64,000 bases of DNA, taken from NCBI RefSeq assembly GCF_009676705.1, contig NZ_CP046046.1, forward strand, positions 248,001 to 312,000. Direction: 5' to 3'. The position numbers were made by a program, and so were the translations under genes. The notes below the pieces were generated by a model. The model saw nothing but the letters and a program-made list of their open reading frames with translations, was not told the DNA's origin and ran no database searches. This DNA is from Spiribacter sp. 2438. Its GTDB lineage: Bacteria > Pseudomonadota > Gammaproteobacteria > Nitrococcales > Nitrococcaceae. Of the stretch, positions 1 through 8,253 are shown one piece after another (the stretch's first letter is position 1; each line of letters begins with the position of its first letter).

Positions 1-1626
1 GATCAGGGTCTGAAGCAGTGGGTGCTCGGGTTGGTGCGTCTGAATGACCACCTCGCCGGGACGCTCGGCCCGCCCTGCCCGCCCGGCCACCTGAATCACC
101 AACTGGGCAAGCCGCTCCGGGGCCCGGAAATCGGCGCCAAAAAGCCCCTGATCCGCATCGATCACCGCCACCAGTGTCACCGCCGGTAGATGGTGTCCTT
201 TGGCGAGCATCTGGGTGCCCAGAAGCAGCCGGGACTCGCCGCTCAGCGCCGAGGCCATTTGCCGCTCAAATTCGCCGCGCCGGCGGGTGCTGTCCCGATC
301 GATACGAATCAGGGGAGTATCCGGCAGGAGAGTCTGCAGCGTCGACTCGACCCGCTCGGTGCCAAGTCCCAGGGGTCGCAGATCCACACTGCCACACTCG
401 GGGCAGGCTCGGGGAACCCCGGTTTCGCGGTCACAGTGATGGCAGTGCAGGCGCGAACGCCCGCGATGGTAGGTGTAGCGGGCATCACACCGATCGCACT
501 CGGCAATCCAGCCGCATTCGTGACAGATCAGCGTGGGGGCGTAGCCTCGACGGTTAAGGAACAGCAGCACCTGACCATCCGCCTCAAGGTGTTCGCGCAC
601 GGTCCGGATTAACGGCTCGGACAGCCCCTCGATGGTGGGTTGGCCCCGCATGTCCATCAGCCTCAGCCGAGGTGGAGCTGCACCGCCGGCGCGCTGGGTC
701 AGGCGCACGGTCTGGTAGCGTCCGCTCTCGGCGTTGGCCAGACTTTCCAGCGAGGGAGTGGCGGAGCCCAGCACCACCGGCAGATCCAGCTGGTGGCCCC
801 GGTAGACCGCCAGGTCCCGGGCCGAATACCGAAATCCTTCCTGTTGCTTGAGGGAGGGATCGTGTTCCTCATCCACCACAATCAGGCCCGGCCGCGCCAG
901 AGGCACGAAAATCGCCGAGCGCGTACCGATAATCACGTCCGCTTCGCCATTGGCCGCCGCCAGCCAGGCGTTGAGCCGCTGGCTGTCCGACAGGCCGGAG
1001 TGCAACACCGCCATGTTGCCGGCCAGTCGCTGCTGAAAGCGCTGCACCAGCTGGGGGGTGAGTCCGATCTCCGGCACGATGACCAGAACCTGAAGACCCA
1101 CTGCCAGAGCCCGGTGGATGGCGTCGAGATAGACTTCGGTCTTGCCGCTGCCGGTGACGCCCTCAATCAGAATCACCGCGTGGCCTTGTTGAATGGCAAT
1201 GGCCGAGGAGGCCGCGCGCTGCTCTGAATTCAGTTCGGGTACGGGGTGTTCGGCATTGCCCGCCACCAGCGCCTTGCGGCGGCCGCTGACCACGGCCTCC
1301 CGACCCTGGCGCAGGCGGGTGGGCAGCGCCGTGGCGAAGCATTCGCCAATGGGGTGGTGGTAGTACCCGGCGGCCCAGTGAATCAGATTCCGGAGGGAAT
1401 CCCCCAGCAGCGGCGAGGCATCCAGTACGTCCTGGATCCGTTTCAGCCGGGTACCGGCCACGGTGGCCGGGCGGGGAGGCCCCGTGACAATGCCCACCAC
1501 CTGGCGACGACCCAGGGGGACTCGCACCCGGGTGCCCGGTAATGGCGGCGTGCCCGTCCCGGGCGGCAGATAGTCAAGGGGATCGGTGAAGGGGCCTGGC
1601 ACCGCCACGGGAATGGTCTCGGTCAT
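1..1626 (-). CDS. priA: Primosomal protein N' (PriA replication-restart helicase), 3' end cut by window
   Basis: PriA is the 3'-to-5' DExH helicase that recognises stalled forks and loads DnaB through PriB/DnaT. The reading frame is open from ATG at 1626 to base 1, giving the first 542 residues; the C-terminus lies outside the window. Reading the minus strand shows a Walker A motif (EGVTGSGKTEVY), the DEEH Walker B box, the GSATPS motif III, then a zinc-binding insert with paired CxxC motifs (CHEC, CDRC, CHHC, CPEC at about 360-520 bp) that is diagnostic of PriA, and helicase motifs V-VI (LLLGTQMLAKGHH, VAGRAGR). It is divergent from the TIGR02444 gene with 65 bp between starts. Identity is near certain. 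Confidence 0.96.
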   Translation of the reverse strand, partial: MTETIPVAVPGPFTDPLDYLPPGTGTPPLPGTRVRVPLGRRQVVGIVTGPPRPATVAGTRLKRIQDVLDASPLLGDSLRNLIHWAAGYYHHPIGECFATALPTRLRQGREAVVSGRRKALVAGNAEHPVPELNSEQRAASSAIAIQQGHAVILIEGVTGSGKTEVYLDAIHRALAVGLQVLVIVPEIGLTPQLVQRFQQRLAGNMAVLHSGLSDSQRLNAWLAAANGEADVIIGTRSAIFVPLARPGLIVVDEEHDPSLKQQEGFRYSARDLAVYRGHQLDLPVVLGSATPSLESLANAESGRYQTVRLTQRAGGAAPPRLRLMDMRGQPTIEGLSEPLIRTVREHLEADGQVLLFLNRRGYAPTLICHECGWIAECDRCDARYTYHRGRSRLHCHHCDRETGVPRACPECGSVDLRPLGLGTERVESTLQTLLPDTPLIRIDRDSTRRRGEFERQMASALSGESRLLLGTQMLAKGHHLPAVTLVAVIDADQGLFGADFRAPERLAQLVIQVAGRAGRAERPGEVVIQTHQPEHPLLQTLI

Positions 1627-1691
1627 GCCCCGATTGTTGGGCGGGGGGAGGGATTGCGCAACCCTGCTGTTCCCGCTGCTAGACTGATGGG

Positions 1692-2264
1692 ATGACGGAT
1701 GAGGCAGAACGGCGGTCGGCGGATTCACTGACCGAGGCGGTGTGGCAACTCACGCTTAAGTGGTACGCCGCCGAGGGGGTGCAGCCCGCCTGCCTTGCGC
1801 TGCAGGATCGTCACGGCATCGGTGTCAGCGCGTTGTTTGCCCTGGCGGGAACCGCCGCGCTCGGGGCACCGGCCCTGAGTGCCGAGGCCATGGAACGGAC
1901 GCTGGACCGTGCCGAGCGCTGGCAGCGTCAGGTCATTGAGCCTCTTCGCCAGGCGCGCCGGGCAATCCGTCCGGCGGCGCCGGATGAGCCGGCTCTCCAT
2001 GCGGAGGCCGAGGCCCTGAGGAAGGCATTGCTGCAGCGGGAAATTGCCGCCGAACGGCTCCAACAGGCGCTGGTGGTGGCCGACTATTCGCACTCAACCA
2101 CCGAGCCGGGAGTGAGCCGCAGCCTCGATGCCGATGCGGCCACTGTGACAGCGAAAGTCTACATGGACCGCCATGTGGCGTGCCTGTCTGCAGCCGATCA
2201 GCGGCACCTCGAAGCGATCATGGCGCCACTGACCCGTGGCACCCTGACCGACCCGCGGCACTAG
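1692..2264 (+). CDS. TIGR02444 (DUF2390) family protein
   Basis: This is a 190-residue soluble protein of unknown function. The N-terminal half (WQLTLKWYAAEGVQPACLAL followed by HGIGVSALFALAG) fits the TIGR02444/DUF2390 family of gammaproteobacterial proteins: a short region with aromatic residues and a repeated 'W..q.i.pLR..RR' helix (RWQRQVIEPLRQARRAI). The rest is predicted helical and rich in Ala and Glu, with no membrane segment or signal peptide. Family members are usually about 150-180 residues, so the C-terminal 40 residues are slightly long. The gene is divergent from priA and its last four bases overlap the end of the convergent gene at 2261-2686. The family assignment rests on recognised pattern only. 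Confidence 0.7.
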   Translation: MTDEAERRSADSLTEAVWQLTLKWYAAEGVQPACLALQDRHGIGVSALFALAGTAALGAPALSAEAMERTLDRAERWQRQVIEPLRQARRAIRPAAPDEPALHAEAEALRKALLQREIAAERLQQALVVADYSHSTTEPGVSRSLDADAATVTAKVYMDRHVACLSAADQRHLEAIMAPLTRGTLTDPRH

Positions 2265-2686
2265 CGCAGCTGGATGCCACCGCCGGGGGCGCCACCGCCA
2301 CCCGGCATGCCGCCACCGGGCATGCCGCCACCGCCCATCTGGTCCGGCGTCATGATCCGCGACGCCTGCTCCCGCTGCATTTCCTTGAGCTGCTCCATGG
2401 TCTGCTCAAGGGCTGCATAGGCCGCCTCCGGGAAAGCCGCCAGCGCCGCGTCCAGACTGTCGACCTCCAGCTCGAAGGTCAGCGGCAGTGCGCCTGCCGG
2501 CGTCATTACCTGGGTGGAGCCCACGTACAACACAGACCGGCTGGAGTCGACGCTGCCGTCGCGGGTCACCGGTGTCAGCCGCTGAATGCTGCCCACCCGA
2601 CGGTCGGTGAAGTTCTCTTCATGGTAGAGACCGTCAGTGTCCAGCTGCAGCTGCTCAAGAGTCTGAGTTCTCTCGTCGTCGCTCAT
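2261..2686 (-). CDS. Hypothetical protein with Gly/Met/Pro-rich tail, last gene of pnt operon
   Basis: This is a 141-residue protein that I do not recognise. It has no signal peptide. The first 115 residues look like a compact alpha/beta domain (DGLYHEENFTDRRVGSIQRL, then a beta-rich stretch and a long helix containing EQTMEQLKEMQRE). The last about 28 residues are a low-complexity run of GGGMPGG repeats. It starts 19 bp after the pntB stop on the same strand, so it is probably cotranscribed with the transhydrogenase genes. The C-terminal tail resembles flexible tails of cytosolic scaffold or chaperone-like proteins, but no function can be assigned. The stop overlaps the end of the TIGR02444 gene by 4 bp. 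Confidence 0.75.
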   Translation of the reverse strand: MSDDERTQTLEQLQLDTDGLYHEENFTDRRVGSIQRLTPVTRDGSVDSSRSVLYVGSTQVMTPAGALPLTFELEVDSLDAALAAFPEAAYAALEQTMEQLKEMQREQASRIMTPDQMGGGGMPGGGMPGGGGAPGGGIQLR

Positions 2687-2704
2687 TGTTGCTCCTGTCT
2701 GCCG

Positions 2705-4198
2705 TTACAGGCCCTTGACGGCCTGGACCATGCCCGCCGCCACTTTCTGGCCATCGCCAAAGACCATGCGGGTGTTGTCGGTGAAGAACAGCTTGTTCTC
2801 GACACCCGAGAAGCCGGCGCCGCGACCCCGCTTGATCACGAAGACGTTTTCGGCCTCGTCGACATTGAGAATGGGCATGCCGTAAATCGGGCTGGTTTCA
2901 TCGTCCCGAGCCGCCGGGTTGACCACGTCATTGGCCCCGATCACCACGGCCACATCGGTGGCGGAGAACTCCTCGTTAATGTCTTCCATGTCGAAGATCA
3001 TGTCGTAGGGCACTCCCGCTTCCGCCAGCAGAACGTTCATGTGTCCGGGCATCCGGCCCGCCACCGGGTGAATGGCGAATTTCACTTCGACGTCCCGATC
3101 CTGAAGCAGTTCCACCAGCTCCCAGATCTTGTGCTGAGCCTGAGCCACCGCCATGCCATAACCCGGGACGATGATCACCCGCTCGGCATAGGCCATCTGG
3201 ATGCCGGCGTCCTCTGCGGAGATGTCTTTCATCTCGCCACCGGAATCTTCGAGGACGGCGCCATCTTCGGTACCCCAGGCCGCAAACAGCACATTGGTCA
3301 GCGGTCGGTTCATGGCCTTGGCCATGAGCTGGGTCAGCAGCGTGCCGGCGGCACCCACCACGGTACCGGCAATGATCATGGCCGGGTTGCCAATGGCGTA
3401 GCCTTCGAAGGCCACGGCCAGGCCGGTGAGGGCGTTGAACAGGGAAATCACCACCGGCATGTCGGCGCCGCCAATGGGCACCGCCACGAACACGCCGAAC
3501 AGCAGGCTGAGGGCGAAGAAGATGGCCACCACCGCCAGGCTGTCTGTGAAGAACGTCATAACGCCAAACACCACCACCAGAGCAAAAACGATCATGTTGG
3601 CGATCTGCTGGGCGGGCACCAGGCTGCTGCGCTTCATGCGCCCGTCGAGCTTGGCCCAGGCCACCAGCGAACCGGAGAAAGCCACGCTGCCGATCACGCC
3701 GCCGAGAATGGCGAGAATCGCCACGTCGGTGCCCAGCACGGTGCTGACGCTGGCGCTTCGTGCACCCTCTGCCATCAGCGCCGCTTCGGCCGCGGACACG
3801 CTGATGCCCGCCTCCGAGGCCAGCGCCTGCGCCTGAACCTGCAGGTCGTCCGGCAGAGTGCGCAGGGCACGCATCATCTCGACGCCGGCAATGGCTGCCG
3901 CGGCACCGCCGCCCATGCCGTTATAGAGCGCCACCATCTGTGGCATTTCGGTCATCTGCACCCGGCGGGCGGACCACCAGGCGAGACCACCGGCCAGCAC
4001 GATGGCGATAACAATCAGGGTGTAGTTGGCAACACCACGGACTTCCGGGTGCAGGAAGGTGATCAGTGTGGCAAGCACCATGCCGACGCCCGCCCACATG
4101 ATGCCGCTGCGGGCGGTGCGGGGGGAGCTCATGGCCTTGAGGCCCCCGATAAAGAGGACCGCCGCGATGAGGTAACTCAGTTGTATGACGAGATTCAT
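2705..4198 (-). CDS. pntB: NAD(P) transhydrogenase subunit beta
   Basis: PntB is the membrane subunit plus NADP(H)-binding domain III of the proton-pumping transhydrogenase, which uses the proton-motive force to make NADPH from NADH. The 497-residue length is normal. The N-terminal about 290 residues are a series of hydrophobic helices (for example LIQLSYLIAAVLFIGGLKAM). Domain III has the signature VIIVPGYGMAVAQAQ, then the NADP motif region (AGRMPGHMNVLLAEAGVPYD, VVIGANDVVNPAAR, KRGRGAGFSGVENKLF). It follows pntAB with a 4-bp ATGA overlap, indicating translational coupling in an operon of three pnt genes. Confidence 0.97.
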   Translation of the reverse strand: MNLVIQLSYLIAAVLFIGGLKAMSSPRTARSGIMWAGVGMVLATLITFLHPEVRGVANYTLIVIAIVLAGGLAWWSARRVQMTEMPQMVALYNGMGGGAAAAIAGVEMMRALRTLPDDLQVQAQALASEAGISVSAAEAALMAEGARSASVSTVLGTDVAILAILGGVIGSVAFSGSLVAWAKLDGRMKRSSLVPAQQIANMIVFALVVVFGVMTFFTDSLAVVAIFFALSLLFGVFVAVPIGGADMPVVISLFNALTGLAVAFEGYAIGNPAMIIAGTVVGAAGTLLTQLMAKAMNRPLTNVLFAAWGTEDGAVLEDSGGEMKDISAEDAGIQMAYAERVIIVPGYGMAVAQAQHKIWELVELLQDRDVEVKFAIHPVAGRMPGHMNVLLAEAGVPYDMIFDMEDINEEFSATDVAVVIGANDVVNPAARDDETSPIYGMPILNVDEAENVFVIKRGRGAGFSGVENKLFFTDNTRMVFGDGQKVAAGMVQAVKGL

Positions 4199-4503
4199 CC
4201 CTTGGCCCCTTTCTTCTGCTCATCCTTGCTCTTGAACATCTCGAGCATCCGCTCGGTGACGACATAGCCACCGACCGCGTTGCCGGCGCCGAGCACCACG
4301 GCGATAAAGCCGACGATCTGCTCGCCCACGGTCTCGGCGTGGCCAAGCACCACCATGGCGCCAACGATCACCACGCCATGGATGAAGTTCGAGCCGGACA
4401 TCAGGGGCGTGTGCAGGATGACCGGCACCCGGGTGATGACTTCAAAGCCGGCGAATGCAGCCAGCATGAAGATATAGATTGCGACAAAGCCTTCGATCGC
4501 CAT
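4195..4503 (-). CDS. pntAB: NAD(P) transhydrogenase subunit alpha, membrane part
   Basis: This 102-residue protein is the separate C-terminal membrane piece of the alpha subunit in three-subunit transhydrogenases (as in Rhodospirillum). It has three to four hydrophobic helices (GFVAIYIFMLAAFAGFEVI, HTPLMSGSNFIHGVVIVGAM, GFIAVVLGAGNAVGGYVV) and a charged cytoplasmic end (ERMLEMFKSKDEQKKGAKG). The TPLMSGSN segment is highly conserved in the family. The start codon shares one base with the pntAA stop (TAATG), and the stop overlaps the pntB start by 4 bp. It acts in the inner membrane with PntB to form the proton path. Confidence 0.96.
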   Translation of the reverse strand: MAIEGFVAIYIFMLAAFAGFEVITRVPVILHTPLMSGSNFIHGVVIVGAMVVLGHAETVGEQIVGFIAVVLGAGNAVGGYVVTERMLEMFKSKDEQKKGAKG

Positions 4504-5633
4504 TATTTGTCTCCTTCCAGACGTTCGCGGGTGGGCGCGTGGCGCACCTCGCCGTCATGGGTCAGGCAGCTGTCGGCCACCACCTGGTCATCCCAGTCCA
4601 GATTGATTTCGCCATCCTTGATGATCAGGCCCAGCAGGTTGTTCAGGTTACGGGCGTACATCTCGCTGGCATGGGTCGCTGCCATGCTGGGAATGTTCTT
4701 CGGCCCCGCGATGATGACCGAGCCGTGGCGGACTTCCTTGCCGGCCTCGGTGAGTTCGCAGTTGCCACCGGTTTCCGCGGCCATGTCGACGATCACGGAT
4801 CCGGCCTTCATGCGATCCACGGTGGCGCGGTCGATGATTTTTGGCGCTGGCCGCCCGGGAATGGAGGCCGTGGTGATCACGGCATCCGCCATCGCGATGT
4901 GCTGAGCCAGAACCTCCGCCTGTTGCTCCTTTTCCTCGTCGGTAAGCTCTCGGGCATAGCCGCCCTCACCCTCGGCGCTGACGCCGGTTTCAATGAACTT
5001 GCCGCCCAGGGACTCCACCTGCTCCCGGGTGGCCGAGCGAACATCATAGGCCTCGACGATGGCACCGAGACGTTTGGCGGTGGCGATGGCCTGAAGGCCG
5101 GCGACGCCGGCCCCGACCACCACCACGCGAGCCGGCTTTACGGTGCCAGCGGCGGTGGTGAGCATGGGAAACAGTTTCGGGCTGAGGTGAGCCGCCAGCA
5201 GCGCACACTTGTAGCCGGCCAGGTTGGCCTGGGAGGACAGCGCGTCAATCCCCTGGGCTCGGGTGATGCGCGGCACCAACTCTAGTGAAAAGCTCGTGAC
5301 CCGGCGCTTGCAGAGGTTGCGGATGCGGGCATCCCCCTCGTGGGGCGTCATGAACCCGAGCAGCAGCGCACCCTCCGGTAGCTTGCCTGCCTCTTCAGCA
5401 CTGGGCGGCTGGACTCTGAGGATGACGTCAGCGCCCTTGTACAGGGAGGCGATGTCGTCTGCCCAGCTGATGTCCCCATACTCCTCGTCCGGGAAGCCGG
5501 CAGCCTCTCCGGCGCCCCGCTGCATGCGGACCTGAACGCCGAGCTTGTCGAGCTGCTTGAGCACGCTGGGTGCCATGGCAACCCGGCGTTCGCCGTTGGC
5601 CGTTTCCTTCGGGACGGCAATGGTGATGCTCAT
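4503..5633 (-). CDS. pntAA: NAD(P) transhydrogenase subunit alpha, NAD(H)-binding part
   Basis: This is the soluble domain I of transhydrogenase, which binds NAD(H) and exchanges hydride with PntB domain III. It has 376 residues, the expected size for a split alpha subunit. Visible family marks are the N-terminal VPKETANGERRVAMAPSV, the PPSAEE and PHEGDARI stretches, the RITRAQGIDALSSQANLAGY loop and the dinucleotide-binding fold VVVGAGVAGLQAIATAKRLG with an acidic residue at the end of the second strand (EAYDVRSATREQVESLGG). It is first in the operon pntAA-pntAB-pntB-2261. An AGGAG-like ribosome binding site lies just upstream of ATG 5633. Confidence 0.97.
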   Translation of the reverse strand: MSITIAVPKETANGERRVAMAPSVLKQLDKLGVQVRMQRGAGEAAGFPDEEYGDISWADDIASLYKGADVILRVQPPSAEEAGKLPEGALLLGFMTPHEGDARIRNLCKRRVTSFSLELVPRITRAQGIDALSSQANLAGYKCALLAAHLSPKLFPMLTTAAGTVKPARVVVVGAGVAGLQAIATAKRLGAIVEAYDVRSATREQVESLGGKFIETGVSAEGEGGYARELTDEEKEQQAEVLAQHIAMADAVITTASIPGRPAPKIIDRATVDRMKAGSVIVDMAAETGGNCELTEAGKEVRHGSVIIAGPKNIPSMAATHASEMYARNLNNLLGLIIKDGEINLDWDDQVVADSCLTHDGEVRHAPTRERLEGDK

Positions 5634-5835
5634 CGGGTTTTCTCCTGTCCTTAGACTGGCCGTATGTCAACCGGCGGACGGCAGATTCTACAGCATCTGT
5701 TTTTTGAATCATCCCCAACGCGGCGCTTTGCATGACCAATCACTGTGTTGCGCTTGCACATTTTCTCGCGGCGATGGATGATCAGAATTCAAGCGAGCTT
5801 CGGCCGTTGCCGTCGCATGATGGAGGGGCCCCGGC
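5634..5835. other. Intergenic region between divergent pntAA and HNH gene
   Basis: This 202-bp gap is the longest non-coding stretch of the window and must hold the promoters for the pnt operon (minus) and the HNH gene (plus). On the minus strand TAGAAT at 5690-5685 is a fair -10 box, but I find no convincing -35 at 16-18 bp. On the plus strand no clear sigma70 pair stands out. A GGAGGGG ribosome binding site precedes the GTG at 5836. No tRNA-like or terminator-like structure was seen. Confidence 0.5.
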
Positions 5836-6456
5836 GTGATAACGCTGCAGCACCACATCCTGCGAACCGACGTCTCTGGCATGCCCCTGGAGTGGATCAC
5901 CTACCAGGACGCGGTTCGTCTTTACTACCTGGACCAGGTGGCCTACACCTGTGGCCGCGGGCTGTATCGGGTGCGCGGCGGCTACAACGCCATCAGCGGG
6001 CAGCGCAGCGTGATCGAAGTCAATTCGATCATCGCCACCGCCGGCGCCATGCAGGCCAGCCTCAAGGGTAATCCGGCCTATGTCCCGCCGCTCAACAACG
6101 CCACGCTATTCCGGCGGGATGACCACCTCTGTCTCTACTGCGGCGAGCAGAAACGGACCCGGGAGCTCTCCCGGGACCACATCAAACCCATCAGTCGGGG
6201 CGGCGAAGACACCTGGACCAACGTGGTTAGCGCCTGTAAACGCTGCAATAACCTCAAGGGCAATCGAACCCCGGAGCAGGCCGGGCTGCAGCTGCTGGCA
6301 GTGCCGTTTGCGCCCACCCATGCCGAGTACGTCTATCTGCAGGGGCGCCGCATTCTGGCGGACCAGATGGATTTCCTTCGCGCCCACTTCCCTCGGCGCA
6401 GCCCCCTGCGGCAGCGACTGGAACGTCTGGTGGCCGAGGCGGCGGGCCGGAAATGA
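5836..6456 (+). CDS. HNH endonuclease family protein
   Basis: This 206-residue protein carries a classical HNH nuclease domain of the McrA-like/TIGR-type family: CLYCGEQKRTRELSRDHIKPISRGGEDTW followed in the same domain by CKRCNN, that is two CxxC zinc-binding pairs around the D-H-I and N residues of the beta-beta-alpha metal finger. An N-terminal about 90-residue extension (PLEWITYQDAVRLYYLDQVAY) and a C-terminal helix with FLRAHFPRRSPLR flank it. Translation starts at GTG with a well-spaced GGAGGGG. Related proteins are common single-copy chromosomal genes in gammaproteobacteria; the substrate is unknown. It is not next to a methylase or other defence gene. It ends 1 bp from the convergent mlaA gene. 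Confidence 0.85.
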   Translation: MITLQHHILRTDVSGMPLEWITYQDAVRLYYLDQVAYTCGRGLYRVRGGYNAISGQRSVIEVNSIIATAGAMQASLKGNPAYVPPLNNATLFRRDDHLCLYCGEQKRTRELSRDHIKPISRGGEDTWTNVVSACKRCNNLKGNRTPEQAGLQLLAVPFAPTHAEYVYLQGRRILADQMDFLRAHFPRRSPLRQRLERLVAEAAGRK

Positions 6457-6457
6457 T

Positions 6458-7225
6458 TCAGGGCGCCATCTCCTCGTCCCATTCATCGAAGAAATCGCTG
6501 TAAGGGTCATCTTCGAGGGGCGGCTCGCCATCGTAGACCTGATTGCGGCGGAATTGCCGGTAGGCACTGCGGGTGAAGACGTAAGGATCCACCGCGGCCT
6601 CGTCCCGGGCCCTGATGGCACCCTCCGCCCGGGTCCGGGCATTGACCACGTTCACCGCGGTGAGTGTTCCGAAGGTGGCGGTGTCCAGCACCACGTAGGT
6701 CAGGACATTGGTGTAGTACGCCACCGGGTACCGGGTCGCGTCCCGGGTGCTGGAAGGCCCGAGTAGCGGCAACACCAGGTAGGGGCCGGCGTCCACACCC
6801 CAAACCCCCAGGGTCTGTCCGAAGTCCTCACTGCGTGGCTCCAGCCCCAGCCATGCCTCGGCCGGATCAAAAAAACCCAGCAGACCCACGGTGCTGTTCA
6901 TGATGAACCGTGTTGTCTGGACGCCGGCGCCGGCGGGCTTGCCCTGGAGAATGTCATTCAGGATGTAGCCCGGCGCCTGCAGGTTGTCGAAAAAATTGTG
7001 AACACCCTGACGCATGCCATCGGTGGTCACCCGGGTCCAGCCCCGGCTGGCCGGCGCCAGGGCATAGGTGTCCACGGTCTCGTTGAAGGCATAGACATTG
7101 CGATTGAACCCCTCCAGCGGGTCATGGGGCTCGCCGGGGGGCGGGCTGCTGGCGCAGCCGACCAGAAGAACCGCCACCAGTAGTGGCCAGAGCCACTTCC
7201 CTTTCTGGTCGTTTGCCACTGCCAT
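6458..7225 (-). CDS. mlaA: MlaA/VacJ family outer-membrane lipoprotein
   Basis: MlaA removes mislocalised phospholipid from the outer leaflet of the outer membrane and passes it to MlaC for return to the inner membrane. The 255-residue protein has a type II signal with lipobox LVGC, so the lipidated Cys is residue 24. The family marks DPLEGFNRNVYAFNETVD, the RETTRFIMNSTVGLLG-like stretch (TTRFIMNSTVGLLGFFDPA), EDFGQTLGVWGVDAGPYLVL and PLLGPSSTRD are all present. The C-terminus is very acidic (PLEDDPYSDFFDEWDEE), as often in halophilic relatives. The other mla genes are not in the window. It is the last gene of a minus-strand series after the ubiD/reductase pair, 14 bp away. Confidence 0.94.
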   Translation of the reverse strand: MAVANDQKGKWLWPLLVAVLLVGCASSPPPGEPHDPLEGFNRNVYAFNETVDTYALAPASRGWTRVTTDGMRQGVHNFFDNLQAPGYILNDILQGKPAGAGVQTTRFIMNSTVGLLGFFDPAEAWLGLEPRSEDFGQTLGVWGVDAGPYLVLPLLGPSSTRDATRYPVAYYTNVLTYVVLDTATFGTLTAVNVVNARTRAEGAIRARDEAAVDPYVFTRSAYRQFRRNQVYDGEPPLEDDPYSDFFDEWDEEMAP

Positions 7226-7239
7226 CCTCCGGTGCCGCC

Positions 7240-8253
7240 CTAGTCGCGTCCGGGCTCGAAGGAGTCGTAAAACAGACGGTCAGCGGGTAGCCCGGCGGCG
7301 ACGAAGCCTTCCCGGGCGGCGTTGATCATCGGCGGCGGCCCGCTCATGTAGACGTCGTATCCACTCAGGTCCGGGTAGTCCGCCAGCACCTGCTCGTGGA
7401 CGAAGCCCTGCGCCCCTTGCCACTCATCCTCGGGGGCCGGCTCGGAGAGCACGGGGGTAAAATCCACCGACGGATGAAGCTTCTCCCAGTGCCGTGGCAG
7501 GCTCTCCAGATAGAGGTCCTGGCGGCTGCGAGCGCCCCAGTAGATGTGCATGGGGCGGGCGACGCCGATGTGCAGGGCGTGTTCGACGATGCCCTTGATG
7601 GGCGCAAAGCCGGTGCCGCCGCCCATCAGGATCATGGGGCGGTCGCTGTCTTCACGCAGGGCAAAGTTGCCCAGCGGCCCTTCAAATCGCAGCAACGCGC
7701 CGGCCTGCATGTTGGTGAAAACGTACTCCGAAAAGATGCCGCCGGGCATGTGCCGCACATGCAGTTCCAGGAGCTCGTCGTCATGGGGAGCGTTGGCCAG
7801 CGAGAAGCTGCGGCGGTGGCCGCCCCGCAGCAGAATGTCAATGTACTGCCCGGCGAGGAATGGCATTCGCTTATCCCGGGGCAGCTTCAGAAACACCCGC
7901 CGAACATCCGGCGCGCAGTCGTCGACCCGCTCCACGCGGGCCGGCAGGCGCTGCGGCTGGATGTCCCCCGCTTCACGCACCTCGGCCACCCGAATGACCA
8001 GATCACTGACCGGTCGGGCCTGGCAGAACAGCGCCTTGCCTTCGCCCTCTTCATCGGCATCGATGGCCGGCGGTAGACCGTCGGGGTATTGAATGGCCCC
8101 CTGGATGACTTCGCCCTTGCAGGTTCCGCAGGTGCCACTGCGGCAGCTGTAGGGCAGCATCAGCCCGGCCCGCGTGGCCGCGGCAATGACGTTTTCGCCC
8201 TCTTCGGCCTCGAACGCGTGTTCGGTGCCTTCGATGCGTACCTGATATGTCAT
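7240..8253 (-). CDS. 2Fe-2S ferredoxin-FNR type flavin/NAD(P)H reductase next to ubiD
   Basis: This 337-residue electron-transfer protein joins an N-terminal plant-type ferredoxin domain ([15 protein letters not shown] ... LFCQARP, the C-x4-C-x2-C...C cluster ligands) to a ferredoxin-NADP reductase module. The FAD-binding [10 protein letters not shown] (RxYS-type) motif, the NAD-binding [13 protein letters not shown], and the C-terminal GPPPMINAA and EPGRD-like end ([10 protein letters not shown]) are seen. Homologues are often annotated as CDP-6-deoxy-glucoseen reductase (AscD/RfbI), but no deoxysugar gene is nearby. It overlaps ubiD by 4 bp. E. coli has the flavin reductase fre directly after ubiD, so I infer a comparable role in supplying electrons or reduced flavin; this is untested. 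Confidence 0.85.
   Translation of the reverse strand: MTYQVRIEGTEHAFEAEEGENVIAAATRAGLMLPYSCRSGTCGTCKGEVIQGAIQYPDGLPPAIDADEEGEGKALFCQARPVSDLVIRVAEVREAGDIQPQRLPARVERVDDCAPDVRRVFLKLPRDKRMPFLAGQYIDILLRGGHRRSFSLANAPHDDELLELHVRHMPGGIFSEYVFTNMQAGALLRFEGPLGNFALREDSDRPMILMGGGTGFAPIKGIVEHALHIGVARPMHIYWGARSRQDLYLESLPRHWEKLHPSVDFTPVLSEPAPEDEWQGAQGFVHEQVLADYPDLSGYDVYMSGPPPMINAAREGFVAAGLPADRLFYDSFEPGRD

Noticed and set aside
2180-4267. Very long open frame (695 codons, His-rich) on the plus strand opposite pntB
   Set aside because: It is antisense to a clear pntB and its composition is that expected from the codon bias of the opposite strand in a GC-rich genome. The same applies to long antisense frames opposite prlC (19320-21389), spoT (47855-49699) and the fused permease gene (12221-13138).
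5836-6456. Homing endonuclease or defence nuclease
   Set aside because: The HNH protein is in a normal chromosomal position, has no interon, methylase or mobile context, and related genes are widespread single-copy genes.
7240-8253. Deoxysugar (CDP-6-deoxy-glucoseen) reductase
   Set aside because: No dehydratase or nucleotide-sugar gene is near; the ubiD coupling fits a ubiquinone or flavin role better.
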